Shown: piece by piece, positions 44,350 through 51,646 of the stretch
Layout: each line of letters begins with the position of its first letter
Numbering within the stretch: the stretch's first letter is position 1
Assembly (NCBI GenBank): GCA_965276665.1
Contig: OZ255620.1
Location: forward strand, 1,860,001-1,924,000
Direction of reading: 5' to 3'
Origin: CAWGJC01 sp965276665
GTDB lineage: Bacteria > Pseudomonadota > Alphaproteobacteria > Acetobacterales > Acetobacteraceae
DNA: 64,000 nt
Program-made: the position numbers and the translations under genes
The notes under the pieces: model-generated
What the model was told of the DNA's origin: nothing
Seen by the model: the letters and a program-made list of their open reading frames with translations, nothing else
Databases searched by the model: none

Positions 44350-44747
44350 CGCTGATCGAGGCGATCGTCGCCTTCGTGATCGCCGCGCTATCGCTCGGCG
44401 TGCTGTTCCAGGCCGGCGGCAACGGCATCGGGGCGGTCCGCACGGCCGGGCGGTACGAGGAGGCGGTGTCGCGAGCGGAGTCGCATCTCGCGGCGATCGG
44501 TCCCGGCACGCCGCTGGCGGCGGTCGCCCAGCAGGGCGATGACGGCGGCGGCTATCACTGGGCGCTGCAGATCGCGCCGATGCGCGCCGTCTCCTATGTC
44601 AACCGGGATCCGACCGGACTTGGTCCGACGAATCGTCAGGCGACGCTGTTCGCCGTGGGCGTCGACATTTCCTGGCAGGAGGGCGACCGCACACGGCATG
44701 TCCGGCTCGAGACCGAGCGGGTCGGCGCGGCGCCGATCTCTCCATGA
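44346..44747 (+). CDS. gspI: Type II secretion minor pseudopilin GspI, leaderless
   Basis: A 133-residue pseudopilin. It starts MTLIEAIVAFVIAALSLGVL: the mature-type hydrophobic helix with Glu5 but without the charged leader and cleavage Gly. An in-frame TGA at 44337-44339 excludes any longer start, so the protein looks pre-trimmed, with Met1 where the +1 Phe or Met would be. The C-terminal half (YHWALQIAPM, DISWQEG, RLETERVG) fits GspI. It overlaps gspH and gspJ by ATGA, so translation is coupled. Whether a leaderless pseudopilin can be inserted correctly is an open question. Confidence 0.85.
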   Translation: MTLIEAIVAFVIAALSLGVLFQAGGNGIGAVRTAGRYEEAVSRAESHLAAIGPGTPLAAVAQQGDDGGGYHWALQIAPMRAVSYVNRDPTGLGPTNRQATLFAVGVDISWQEGDRTRHVRLETERVGAAPISP

Positions 44748-45337
44748 GGAGCGATCGGGTGAGGCGGCCCGGAGCGAAGCGAGGCGAGGCGGGATTCACC
44801 CTGCTCGAAATCCTCGTCACCCTGGTCGTGCTCGGCTTCCTGATGGTGGCGCTGACGCAGGGTCTGCGCTACGGGCTCTCGGCCTGGAGCGTGCAGAGCC
44901 GCGCGGTGGCGGCGCGAGGCGATCTGGACGCCGTCGACCGCACGCTGCGCCAGCTCATCGCGCAGATGGATCCCGGCACGCCGGACACCCCGCCGGCCTT
45001 CACCGGGGGCGCCGACCGCATCGCCTTCACCTCGACGCTGCCGGGCCCGCGCCTCGCGGATGTGGCGCTCGGGCTGGGCGGCAACCATGCTCTGGTGCTG
45101 CGCTGGGCGCCGCATCTCGACGGCATCCCGAACGGCGCCCCGCCGACGCCGCAGGACGATGTGCTGCTGGATGGCGTGGCGCGCCTCGATCTCGCCTACT
45201 GGCAGAACGGCACCTGGTCCTCGAGCTGGGGTGGCAAGACCCTGCCGCCGCTGATCCGCATCCGGATCCGGATGCTGGCGGGCGGCGCCTGGCCGGACAT
45301 CGTCGCCGCGCCGATGCGGAGCCAGCAGCCCGGATGA
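44744..45337 (+). CDS. gspJ: Type II secretion minor pseudopilin GspJ
   Basis: A 197-residue pseudopilin with a normal basic leader (MRSDRVRRPGAKRGEAG) cut before Phe18, then FTLLEILVTLVVLGFLMVAL with Glu at +5. The body with ALVLRWAPH, LDGVARLDLAYWQNGTWSSS and PPLIRIRIRM is typical of GspJ. It forms the pseudopilus tip complex with GspI and GspK. It overlaps gspI and gspK by ATGA. Confidence 0.92.
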   Translation: MRSDRVRRPGAKRGEAGFTLLEILVTLVVLGFLMVALTQGLRYGLSAWSVQSRAVAARGDLDAVDRTLRQLIAQMDPGTPDTPPAFTGGADRIAFTSTLPGPRLADVALGLGGNHALVLRWAPHLDGIPNGAPPTPQDDVLLDGVARLDLAYWQNGTWSSSWGGKTLPPLIRIRIRMLAGGAWPDIVAAPMRSQQPG

Positions 45338-46149
45338 GCCGCGCACGGGCCTGGTCCGAGGAGATACGGCAGCGCGGCTTCGCGCTGCTGATCGTGCTGT
45401 GGTCGCTGGTGCTGCTCTCCCTGATCTTGACGCAGGTGCTGGCGGCGGCGCGGAGCGAGACCCGGCTGGCCGGCAATCTGCGGGACGCGGCGGCAGTGCA
45501 GACGGCGGCGGATGGCGCGGCCTGGGAGGCGGCGTTTCATGTGCTGGACAGTTCGGACGCGCATTGGCAGCCGGACGGCAGAGTACACCGCATCGCCACC
45601 GCGGCCGGGCCGGCCGAGGCGGTTGTGCGGAGCGAGACCGGGCTCGTCAACCCGAACCTCGCCTCCGCCGAGCTGCTGACCGCGCTGCTGCACGACACCG
45701 GCACCAGCGACGATGTCGCCGGGCCGATCGCCAACGCGATCGTCGCCTGGCGCACGCCGGTGAGCGGCGGCCGGACCGGGCCGGATTCCGCCTATGCCCA
45801 GGCCGGGCTGCCCTACTCGCCGCCCGGGCGGCTGTTCACCAGCGCGACCGCGGTGGGCGAGGTGCTCGGCGTCACGCCGGCGATCCTGGCCCGGCTGCTG
45901 CCGCATCTCTCGGTCTACAATCCGGACGATCCGGACCCGGAATTCGCCGATCCGGTGGTCAAGCAGGCGCTGACCGAGGTTGCCGGCGGCCAGGCTCCGG
46001 CGGCGGCCCGGCCGGATGTCGGGCCGGATGAGAGCGTGGTCTCCGTCACCGTGCGGCTGACCGGGCGGGGCGGGGCATTCACCCGCCACGCGGTGTTCTC
46101 GCTCGGCGGCGGTGATGGTCCGCCAATGCGCGTTCTGCTTTGGCAATGA
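45334..46149 (+). CDS. gspK: Type II secretion minor pseudopilin GspK
   Basis: A 271-residue protein: leader MSRARAWSEEIRQRG, cleavage before Phe16, then FALLIVLWSLVLLSLILTQV. As expected for GspK, +5 is not Glu. The helix-hairpin-helix-like central domain (GLVNPNLASAELLTALLHD, SATAVGEVLGVTPAIL) and the SVTVRLTGRGGAF region fit the family. It caps the pseudopilus. The ATG at 45334 overlaps gspJ. After its stop comes a 198-base gap before gspD. Confidence 0.93.
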   Translation: MSRARAWSEEIRQRGFALLIVLWSLVLLSLILTQVLAAARSETRLAGNLRDAAAVQTAADGAAWEAAFHVLDSSDAHWQPDGRVHRIATAAGPAEAVVRSETGLVNPNLASAELLTALLHDTGTSDDVAGPIANAIVAWRTPVSGGRTGPDSAYAQAGLPYSPPGRLFTSATAVGEVLGVTPAILARLLPHLSVYNPDDPDPEFADPVVKQALTEVAGGQAPAAARPDVGPDESVVSVTVRLTGRGGAFTRHAVFSLGGGDGPPMRVLLWQ

Positions 46150-46347
46150 AGCACCAACCGCGTTGATGTTGTATATAGATGAAATTTTTGGTGCAATGAC
46201 TCGCTGCCAGCGGAGCGGCGCCGATAGCCGGCGAGTGTGACCGACGGGTGATAGACGCCGGGACCGGATCTCGCTAGCCCTTCCTCGGCCCTCTCGGCCG
46301 ACAGGATGTGGTCGGCGGGATGCTGGGACTGGCGGAAGGGATTTTGC
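46150..46347 (+). promoter_or_regulatory. AT-rich intergenic region before gspD, likely promoter
   Basis: This holds the most AT-rich stretch of the locus (gttgtatatagatgaaattt around 46169-46188), flanked by the inverted repeat gcaccaa (46151-46157) and ttggtgc (46188-46194). This is a plausible promoter or operator for a gspD transcript separate from gspE-K. No further gene is seen in the gap. Confidence 0.4.
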
Positions 46348-48672
46348 GTGGGGCTTGCTGGACGGATGGGGCGCCGGTGGCGCCGGAGCGGTGCGACGGC
46401 TCTACGCAAAAACCGAAGCCACCTTGACCTCGTGCTGGTTGCCGCGCTGCTGGCCGGGTGCACGCCGCCTGCCAACGTGGTCTATGCGCCGGCGCAGCTG
46501 CCGCCTGCCTCGACTCGCGGCGCGGCCGCGGCCCGCATCAACGGCACGCTCGGCACCACCAAGAGCACCCCGCCGGCCGAGATCTCGGTCGGCAGAGCCG
46601 CCACGGCCCCGGCCGGCGCCGCGAGCTCGGGCGCCGCTCAGGGCGGCGGCGACATCTCGCTCGAATTCGCCGACACCGATATCCGCGCCGCCGTCGCCCA
46701 GGTGCTCGGCGGCGTGCTGCGGGCGAACTACACGATCGATCCGGCGGTGAAGGGCACGGTGACGTTCCACACCGCCCGGCCGCTCACCCAGGATCAGGCG
46801 CTCGCAGCGCTGCAGACGATGCTCGCGCAGAACAATGCGGCGCTGATCCAGAATGGCGGGCTGTATCGCGTGGTGCCCGCCGCCGCGGCGGCGACCGGGG
46901 CGGCGGCGACGATCGGCGCGGCGGGCGCGACCGTGGTGCCGCTGCGCTACGCCTCGGCGGAGAACCTCGCCAAGGTGCTGCAGCCGGTGGTGGGCACCGC
47001 CGCGCATGTCGCGCCGGACACGTCGGGCAATGCGCTGGTGGTGAGCGGCGATCCTGATTCGCGCGACGCGCTGGTGCAGCTCATCCAGAGCTTTGACGTG
47101 AACGAGCTCGCCGGCCAATCCTACGCGCTGCTGCCGGTGCCGCAGGATGGCGACCCGAAGGATTTCGCGACCACCTTGCAGGACGCGTTCCGCGGCCAGA
47201 CCGGCGGCGGTCTCGCCGGGCTGGTGCGGGTGCTGCCGCTCGCGCATGTCGGCGCGGTCCTCGTCGTCGCCTCGCAGCCCGAGTACATCGCGGCCGCGCA
47301 GCGCGTCTATTCGCTGATCCAGCGCCAGCAGCGCGCGACGGTGCGCAGCTGGCACGTCTATTACCTGCAGAACAGCCACGCCGACGACACCGCCTATCTG
47401 CTGCAGCGCGCCTTTACGCCGAACGACGTGACGGCGCAGCCGGATTCCGCGAAGCAGCAGAACGGACCGTCCATGAACACGCAGGGCGGGATGAACTCGG
47501 GCACCGGCACGACCTCGGGCATGAACGGCGCCACGGGAACGACCGGCGGTGCGACGCTCGGCGGCGGGACGACCGGACAGTCGACGATCGGCCAATCATC
47601 GGCGCCGACCACCACGGCGGGCGCGGCGACCTCGGGCCCCGCGCCCGGCGGCGGCAATCCGTTGCTCGGCGGCCTTGGCGGCGGCGGCGATCAGAACGGC
47701 AACACCTCCACCGACCAGATGCGGATCATCTCCAACCCGCAGAACAACGCCGTGCTGATCTACTCGACGCCGCAGGAGGAGAACACCGTCGAGGCGATGC
47801 TGCGCAAGGTCGACATCCTGCCGCTGCAGGTGCGCATCGATGCGACGATCGCCGAGGTGACGCTGAACGATCAGCTCAAATACGGCACGCAATTCTTCTT
47901 CAAGGAAGGCAGCGTCAACGAGACGCTGACCACCGCGGCGACGAACGCGATCGCCGGCAGCTTCCCGGGCTTTGTGTTCAACGCGGGCGCCAAGGGCGTG
48001 ACGGCGGCGCTCTCCGCCTTGCAGGCGGTGACGACGGTGCACGTGCTCGACTCGCCGGAGGTGATGGTGCTCGACAACCAGCCGGCGACGCTCGAGGTCG
48101 GCGACCTGGTTCCCTACCTCACGCAATCCTCGCAGAGCACGCTGGTCAGCGGCTCGCCGGTGATCAACTCGATCAATTACCGGCAGACCGGCGTGATCAT
48201 GAAGGTGACGCCGCGGGTGAACAGCGGCGGCCTGGTGACGCTCGATATCGCGCAGGAAGTGAGCGGCATCGACAGCTCGGCGCCGACCTTCGCGGCGATC
48301 GGCTCGCCCACCTTCTCCGAGCGCGACATCGAATCCCGCGTCGTGGTGCAGGATTCGCAGACGGTCGGGCTCGCCGGGCTGATCACCGACACCATCTCGC
48401 GCGGCAATTCCGGCATTCCGTTCCTGAAGGACGTGCCGATCCTCGGCTTCCTCACCGGCAGCCAGGACAATGAACGCAATCGCACCGAGTTGCTGGTGCT
48501 GATCACGCCGCATGTGGTGCAGGATCAGCGCGACGCGCGCGCGCTGACGCAGGATCTGCAGAGACAGTTGCCGAACGCCGCGATGGTGCCGGCGGAATCG
48601 CAATATCTGCCGATCACCGGCTCGAACAACCCGAATGCGAATGTGGTGCGCCGGCTCGGCATTCCGCAATAG
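46348..48672 (+). CDS. gspD: Type II secretion outer-membrane secretin GspD
   Basis: A 774-residue secretin with a lipoprotein-type signal (LVLVAALLAGC, Cys38). It has an N0 domain (ISLEFADTDIRAAVAQVLGG) and N1-N3 domains (VVPLRYASAENLAKVLQPVV), then a Gly/Thr/Ser-rich, low-complexity insert at about 365-455. The secretin core contains VRIDATIAEVTLNDQLKYG, LDSPEVMVLDNQPATLEVGD and VPILGFLTGSQDNERNRTEL. The GTG at 46348 has GGAAGGGA at good spacing and gives a compact signal; ATGs at 46306 and 46366 are alternatives. It forms the outer-membrane exit channel. The lipobox suggests self-targeting, or a pilotin that is not seen here. Confidence 0.92.
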   Translation: MGLAGRMGRRWRRSGATALRKNRSHLDLVLVAALLAGCTPPANVVYAPAQLPPASTRGAAAARINGTLGTTKSTPPAEISVGRAATAPAGAASSGAAQGGGDISLEFADTDIRAAVAQVLGGVLRANYTIDPAVKGTVTFHTARPLTQDQALAALQTMLAQNNAALIQNGGLYRVVPAAAAATGAAATIGAAGATVVPLRYASAENLAKVLQPVVGTAAHVAPDTSGNALVVSGDPDSRDALVQLIQSFDVNELAGQSYALLPVPQDGDPKDFATTLQDAFRGQTGGGLAGLVRVLPLAHVGAVLVVASQPEYIAAAQRVYSLIQRQQRATVRSWHVYYLQNSHADDTAYLLQRAFTPNDVTAQPDSAKQQNGPSMNTQGGMNSGTGTTSGMNGATGTTGGATLGGGTTGQSTIGQSSAPTTTAGAATSGPAPGGGNPLLGGLGGGGDQNGNTSTDQMRIISNPQNNAVLIYSTPQEENTVEAMLRKVDILPLQVRIDATIAEVTLNDQLKYGTQFFFKEGSVNETLTTAATNAIAGSFPGFVFNAGAKGVTAALSALQAVTTVHVLDSPEVMVLDNQPATLEVGDLVPYLTQSSQSTLVSGSPVINSINYRQTGVIMKVTPRVNSGGLVTLDIAQEVSGIDSSAPTFAAIGSPTFSERDIESRVVVQDSQTVGLAGLITDTISRGNSGIPFLKDVPILGFLTGSQDNERNRTELLVLITPHVVQDQRDARALTQDLQRQLPNAAMVPAESQYLPITGSNNPNANVVRRLGIPQ

Positions 48673-48817
48673 CGGGATCGCCGCGCGGCAATCGGGCTGA
48701 CGACCGGGCGGCCACGCACGCCTGGTCCCAATTCGTGTCAACCCTAGAGCGTTTCCGGTTAAGTCGGCGCCGATACCGAAACCGATGACGGCATCGCGCG
48801 CAACGGAAAGGAGCGCC

Positions 48818-48931
48818 GTGGCACTCGATCTGCCGCGCGGAAATCGGGGGCATTTGCTGGCCGCCGCAGTCACGGCGGCCGCGCTCATCCGCGCCGCCGG
48901 GGCGCCCGAGCCGGCGAGACAGGCGCCATGA
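48818..48931 (+). pseudogene. Short ORF resembling the N-terminus of GspM (remnant)
   Basis: A 37-residue frame from the GTG at 48818, with AAAGGAG 4 bases upstream (or 48 residues from ATG 48785). It reads MALDLPRGNRGHLLAAAVTA and then stops. A basic LPxGxRG followed by a short hydrophobic stretch resembles the start of GspM proteins, but the helix is cut short and the body is missing. Its TGA overlaps the start of the next gene (ATGA), so it may still serve to couple translation. The 145 bases between the gspD stop and this ORF hold a small palindrome (gtttccggt / accgaaac, about 48749-48783) and nothing else convincing. Confidence 0.45.
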
Positions 48932-49518
48932 GGAAGCCGGGCGTCCCTGCCTTGCTCGCCGCCATCGCCGTGCTGCTGCTCGGCGTGCTGGCGGCCGAGT
49001 GGCGGATGGGTCCGGCCCGGGCCCCCGCCGCCGCCGCGGTGGCGCGCCGCATCGCCGCCGCGCCGCCACCGTCGCCCGTGCCGCCCGCCGCACAGGCGCA
49101 GAGCTGGAGCGCCACGATCCTCGCAAGGCCGCTCTTCTACCCGAGCCGACGCCCGCCGGCCGCCACCGCCGCGGCCGCCACCGAAAGCGCCGGCCTGCCG
49201 CGGCTGAGCGCGGTGCTGGTCAGCGATGCCGGCAGCACCGCGATCTTCGCCGGCCCGGGCGCCGACAAGCCGGTCATCGCGCATGTCGGCGACACGCTCG
49301 GCGCCTATCGCGTCAGCACCATCTCCGCCGGACAGGTCACCCTCGCCGGACCAAACGGACAAAGCACGCTCCGTCCCTCCTTCGATCCGAACCGCAAACC
49401 AGCCGAGCCCGCCATCCCGGTGGCCCCGGGGGCCGCCGGTCAGCCCGTGATCCCACGCAATCCGCCGATACCGGTTGGACAGCCTCACCCCATTTTCGGC
49501 CCGCGCACCAGTCCCTGA
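48928..49518 (+). CDS. Type II secretion GspC/GspN-like periplasmic protein
   Basis: A 196-residue protein with an N-terminal membrane helix (VPALLAAIAVLLLGVLAAEW), a Pro/Ala linker and a small domain containing WSATILARPLFYPSRRPP, RLSAVLVSDAGSTAIFAG, IAHVGDTLGAYRVSTISAGQ and LRPSF. This resembles the HR domain of GspC and the short GspN-like proteins found in alphaproteobacterial loci, which link the inner-membrane platform to the secretin. The tail is Pro-rich. Its gene overlaps the GspM-like remnant. It is convergent with gspG. Confidence 0.8.
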   Translation: MRKPGVPALLAAIAVLLLGVLAAEWRMGPARAPAAAAVARRIAAAPPPSPVPPAAQAQSWSATILARPLFYPSRRPPAATAAAATESAGLPRLSAVLVSDAGSTAIFAGPGADKPVIAHVGDTLGAYRVSTISAGQVTLAGPNGQSTLRPSFDPNRKPAEPAIPVAPGAAGQPVIPRNPPIPVGQPHPIFGPRTSP

Positions 49519-49541
49519 TCACGCTCAGTCGCGATGCTCGC

Positions 49542-49958
49542 TCACTGATTGCAGATCCGCGCGCTCTGATCGTTGTTCGGCCCGTTCGAACAAAGATCGT
49601 AATCATGCCCTTCCCGCTCGGACGGGCTGCGATAGGCGTAGGCGTGCCCCCACGGATCGACCGGTGAGGTGTCGCCCTTCAGATAGGGGCCGTTCCAGCC
49701 GGTGACGCCGGAAGGTTGCGTGCTCAGCGCCGCCAATCCCTGTTCGGTGCTGGGATAGGAGCCGAGATCGAGCTTGTAGAGATCGAGCACGGAGCCGAGC
49801 CGCTCGATCGACTGACGTGCCACCGAGACACGCGCGCCGCCGAGCTGGCGCAGCGCCGCCGGCGCGACCAGCCCGATCAGCAGGCCGAGAATCACGATCA
49901 CCACCAGCAATTCGAGAAGAGTGAAACCGCCATCGGCGCGCGTTCCCGCGCGCCGCAT
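49542..49958 (-). CDS. gspG: Type II secretion major pseudopilin GspG
   Basis: A 138-residue major pseudopilin: leader MRRAGTRADGG, cleavage before Phe, then FTLLELLVVIVILGLLIGLV with Glu at +5. The C-terminal calcium-site region is typical (LGSYPSTEQGLAAL, GPYLKGDTSPVDPWGHAYAY, DYDLCSNG). It is on the opposite strand from the other gsp genes and outside the usual E-F-G-H order. The ATG at 49958 gives a normal leader, though without a clear ribosome-binding site. Frames to ATG 50045 or TTG 50048 would give a 41-residue leader and overlap the transglycosylase gene. Confidence 0.9.
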   Translation of the reverse strand: MRRAGTRADGGFTLLELLVVIVILGLLIGLVAPAALRQLGGARVSVARQSIERLGSVLDLYKLDLGSYPSTEQGLAALSTQPSGVTGWNGPYLKGDTSPVDPWGHAYAYRSPSEREGHDYDLCSNGPNNDQSARICNQ

Positions 49959-50047
49959 GCCATTGCATCGAATGCCGTTATGCCGAATACCGTTGCCGGA
50001 TCGGATCGCTTGCTGGCATTCTGCCGATGTCTCGAGGCTTCGCATCA

Positions 50048-50461
50048 ATGGCTGTTCCCTATCTTGCCTGCATGGCGCTCACCGCCGCCTTCTACCACCT
50101 GCCGCCGCGGGTGCTGCCATCGATCCACGCGGTGGAGGGCGGCGGCATCGGTGTTACGCACCACAACACGGATGGATCGGACGATCTCGGGGTTATGCAG
50201 GTCAACACACGCTGGATCGTGCCGCTGGCGCAATTGTCGCGCATGGCGCCGACCGAGGTTCGCGTGCGGCTGCTCGGCGATTCCTGCTTCAACATCGCGG
50301 CGGCCGGCGCGATCATGCGCAGCTATCTCGACGAGGCAAGAGGTGATCTGATGCGCGCCGTCGGGGATTACCATTCACACACGCCGTCACTCAATCTCGA
50401 ATACCAGGGCCAGGTCCTGCAGGCGGCGCGGGCGATCTTCTGGAACGCGGGCCGACCATAG
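50048..50461 (+). CDS. Lytic transglycosylase domain protein (VirB1-like)
   Basis: A 137-residue SLT-type muramidase-like protein: catalytic Glu in LPSIHAVEGGGIGVTHHNTD, then DLGVMQVNTRWI, CFNIAAAGAIMRSYL and AVGDYHSHTPSLNLEYQGQV. It would cut peptidoglycan glycan strands with 1,6-anhydro product formation. A weak N-terminal hydrophobic stretch (MAVPYLACMALTAAFY) may be a signal or part of the fold. ATG 50048 matches my recollection of homologues; ATG 50027 adds seven residues. It is divergent from gspG and may open the wall for the secretion machine (inference). Confidence 0.85.
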   Translation: MAVPYLACMALTAAFYHLPPRVLPSIHAVEGGGIGVTHHNTDGSDDLGVMQVNTRWIVPLAQLSRMAPTEVRVRLLGDSCFNIAAAGAIMRSYLDEARGDLMRAVGDYHSHTPSLNLEYQGQVLQAARAIFWNAGRP

Positions 50462-50504
50462 GCGCGTGGCCGCGCCGGTAGAAGCCACCGCCTCCCCCGT
50501 CACC

Positions 50505-50542
50505 GACACGTCACACGCTGCATTGACACGTCACACGCTGCA
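50505..50542 (+). repeat. Two copies of an 18-bp direct repeat upstream of the dehydrogenase
   Basis: gacacgtcacacgctgca occurs exactly at 50505-50522 and 50525-50542, a period of 20 bases or about two helical turns. It lies 35-73 bases upstream of the GTG start at 50578. The spacing suits a tandem operator for a dimeric or cooperative regulator, but a simple duplication is equally possible. Confidence 0.7.
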
Positions 50543-50577
50543 CGGCAAACGGCCGCTTTGACAGGCAAGGAGCAGAT

Positions 50578-51609
50578 GTGCGCCAAACGGTGATGATCGG
50601 CTCGCCGCTCGAGGCCGAGCATGTCGCGCGCATCCGCGCCTTTGACCCGGAGCGCGTGGCCGTGCTGCACGCGCCCGATCTGCTGCCGCCGACCCGCTAC
50701 GTCGCCGACCATGTGGGCGGCCCGTTCACCCGCGACGAGGTGCAGCGCACGCGCTGGCGGGCGATGCTTTCGGAGGCGGATATTCTCTGGGATCTCCCGG
50801 CCGCCGCGGATCTCGATTTCCTGTCGCGGCTGCGCTGGGTGCAGACGACGAGCACCGGCGTCGGCCGCGCCGCGCACGCGCTCGGCCTCGCGCAGCGCAA
50901 CGTGCTGGTCACCACCGCGCGCGGCGTGCATGCCGGACCGCTCGCGGAATTCGTGTTCATGGCGCTGCTCGCGCATTTCCGCGGCCTGGCGGAATTGCGG
51001 GCGCTGCAGGCGGAACGCAGATGGGTGCGCGGCTGCGGCGAAGAGATCGCCGGCCGCACGCTCGTGACGCTCGGCGCCGGCGATCTCGCGCGCGGCTGCG
51101 CCCGGGTCGCCGCCGCGTTCGGCATGCGTGTGATCGCGATCGCCCGCGACCCGTCCCGCGCCGGCGCGCATGCCAAATTGTTCGACGAGATCCATCCCGT
51201 CTCGGCCATGCATGACGCGCTCGCGCGCGCAGACGCCGTGGTTGTGACGGTGCCGCACACGCCGCAGACCGAAGACCTCGTTGATGCGCAAGCCATCGCG
51301 GCGATGCGGCCGGGGGCCGCCTTCGTCAACATCGCCCGCGGCGCGGTGGTGGACGAAACGGCGCTGATCGACGCGCTCTCGCGCGGCCATCTGGGCTTCG
51401 CCGCCCTCGACGTCGCGCGCATCGAGCCGCTGCCGCCGGACAGCCCGCTCTGGTCGATGCCGAACGTGCTGATCAGCCCGCATTCCGCGAGCACGGTGAG
51501 CGGCGAGAACGCAAAAATCACCGATATCTTCCTGCACAATCTCCGCGGCTGGCTCGACGGCCGGCGTGAGGCCATGCGGAACGTTTTGGATCCTGTGCTG
51601 ATGTATTGA
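50578..51609 (+). CDS. D-2-hydroxyacid dehydrogenase (NAD-dependent)
   Basis: A 343-residue enzyme reducing 2-ketoacids to D-2-hydroxyacids or the reverse. The NAD-binding loop reads LVTLGAGDLARGCARVAAAF (a variant of GxGxxG). Catalytic residues are Arg254 (NIARGAVVDE), Glu283 (ARIEPLPPDSPLW) and His302 (ISPHSAS). It starts at GTG 50578, with AAGGAGC upstream. A perfect hairpin follows the stop. The exact substrate (glyoxylate, hydroxypyruvate or other) is not determinable. Confidence 0.92.
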   Translation: MRQTVMIGSPLEAEHVARIRAFDPERVAVLHAPDLLPPTRYVADHVGGPFTRDEVQRTRWRAMLSEADILWDLPAAADLDFLSRLRWVQTTSTGVGRAAHALGLAQRNVLVTTARGVHAGPLAEFVFMALLAHFRGLAELRALQAERRWVRGCGEEIAGRTLVTLGAGDLARGCARVAAAFGMRVIAIARDPSRAGAHAKLFDEIHPVSAMHDALARADAVVVTVPHTPQTEDLVDAQAIAAMRPGAAFVNIARGAVVDETALIDALSRGHLGFAALDVARIEPLPPDSPLWSMPNVLISPHSASTVSGENAKITDIFLHNLRGWLDGRREAMRNVLDPVLMY

Positions 51610-51610
51610 A

Positions 51611-51643
51611 GGGAAGGCCAGGGGCGCTGCCCCTGGCCTTCCC
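51611..51643. terminator. Perfect 15-bp hairpin between convergent genes (mini repeat element)
   Basis: gggaaggccaggggc-gct-gcccctggccttccc is a perfect inverted repeat. It begins one base after the dehydrogenase stop and ends 3 bases before the methyltransferase stop on the other strand. It probably ends both transcripts. The arm sequence is the same as the ends of the large palindromic elements elsewhere in the window. Confidence 0.75.
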
Positions 51644-51646
51644 GCC

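Noticed and set aside
50048..50461. Phage or conjugation lytic transglycosylase marking a mobile island
   Set aside because: No phage, tra or virB genes flank it; it is divergent from gspG and fits the secretion locus.
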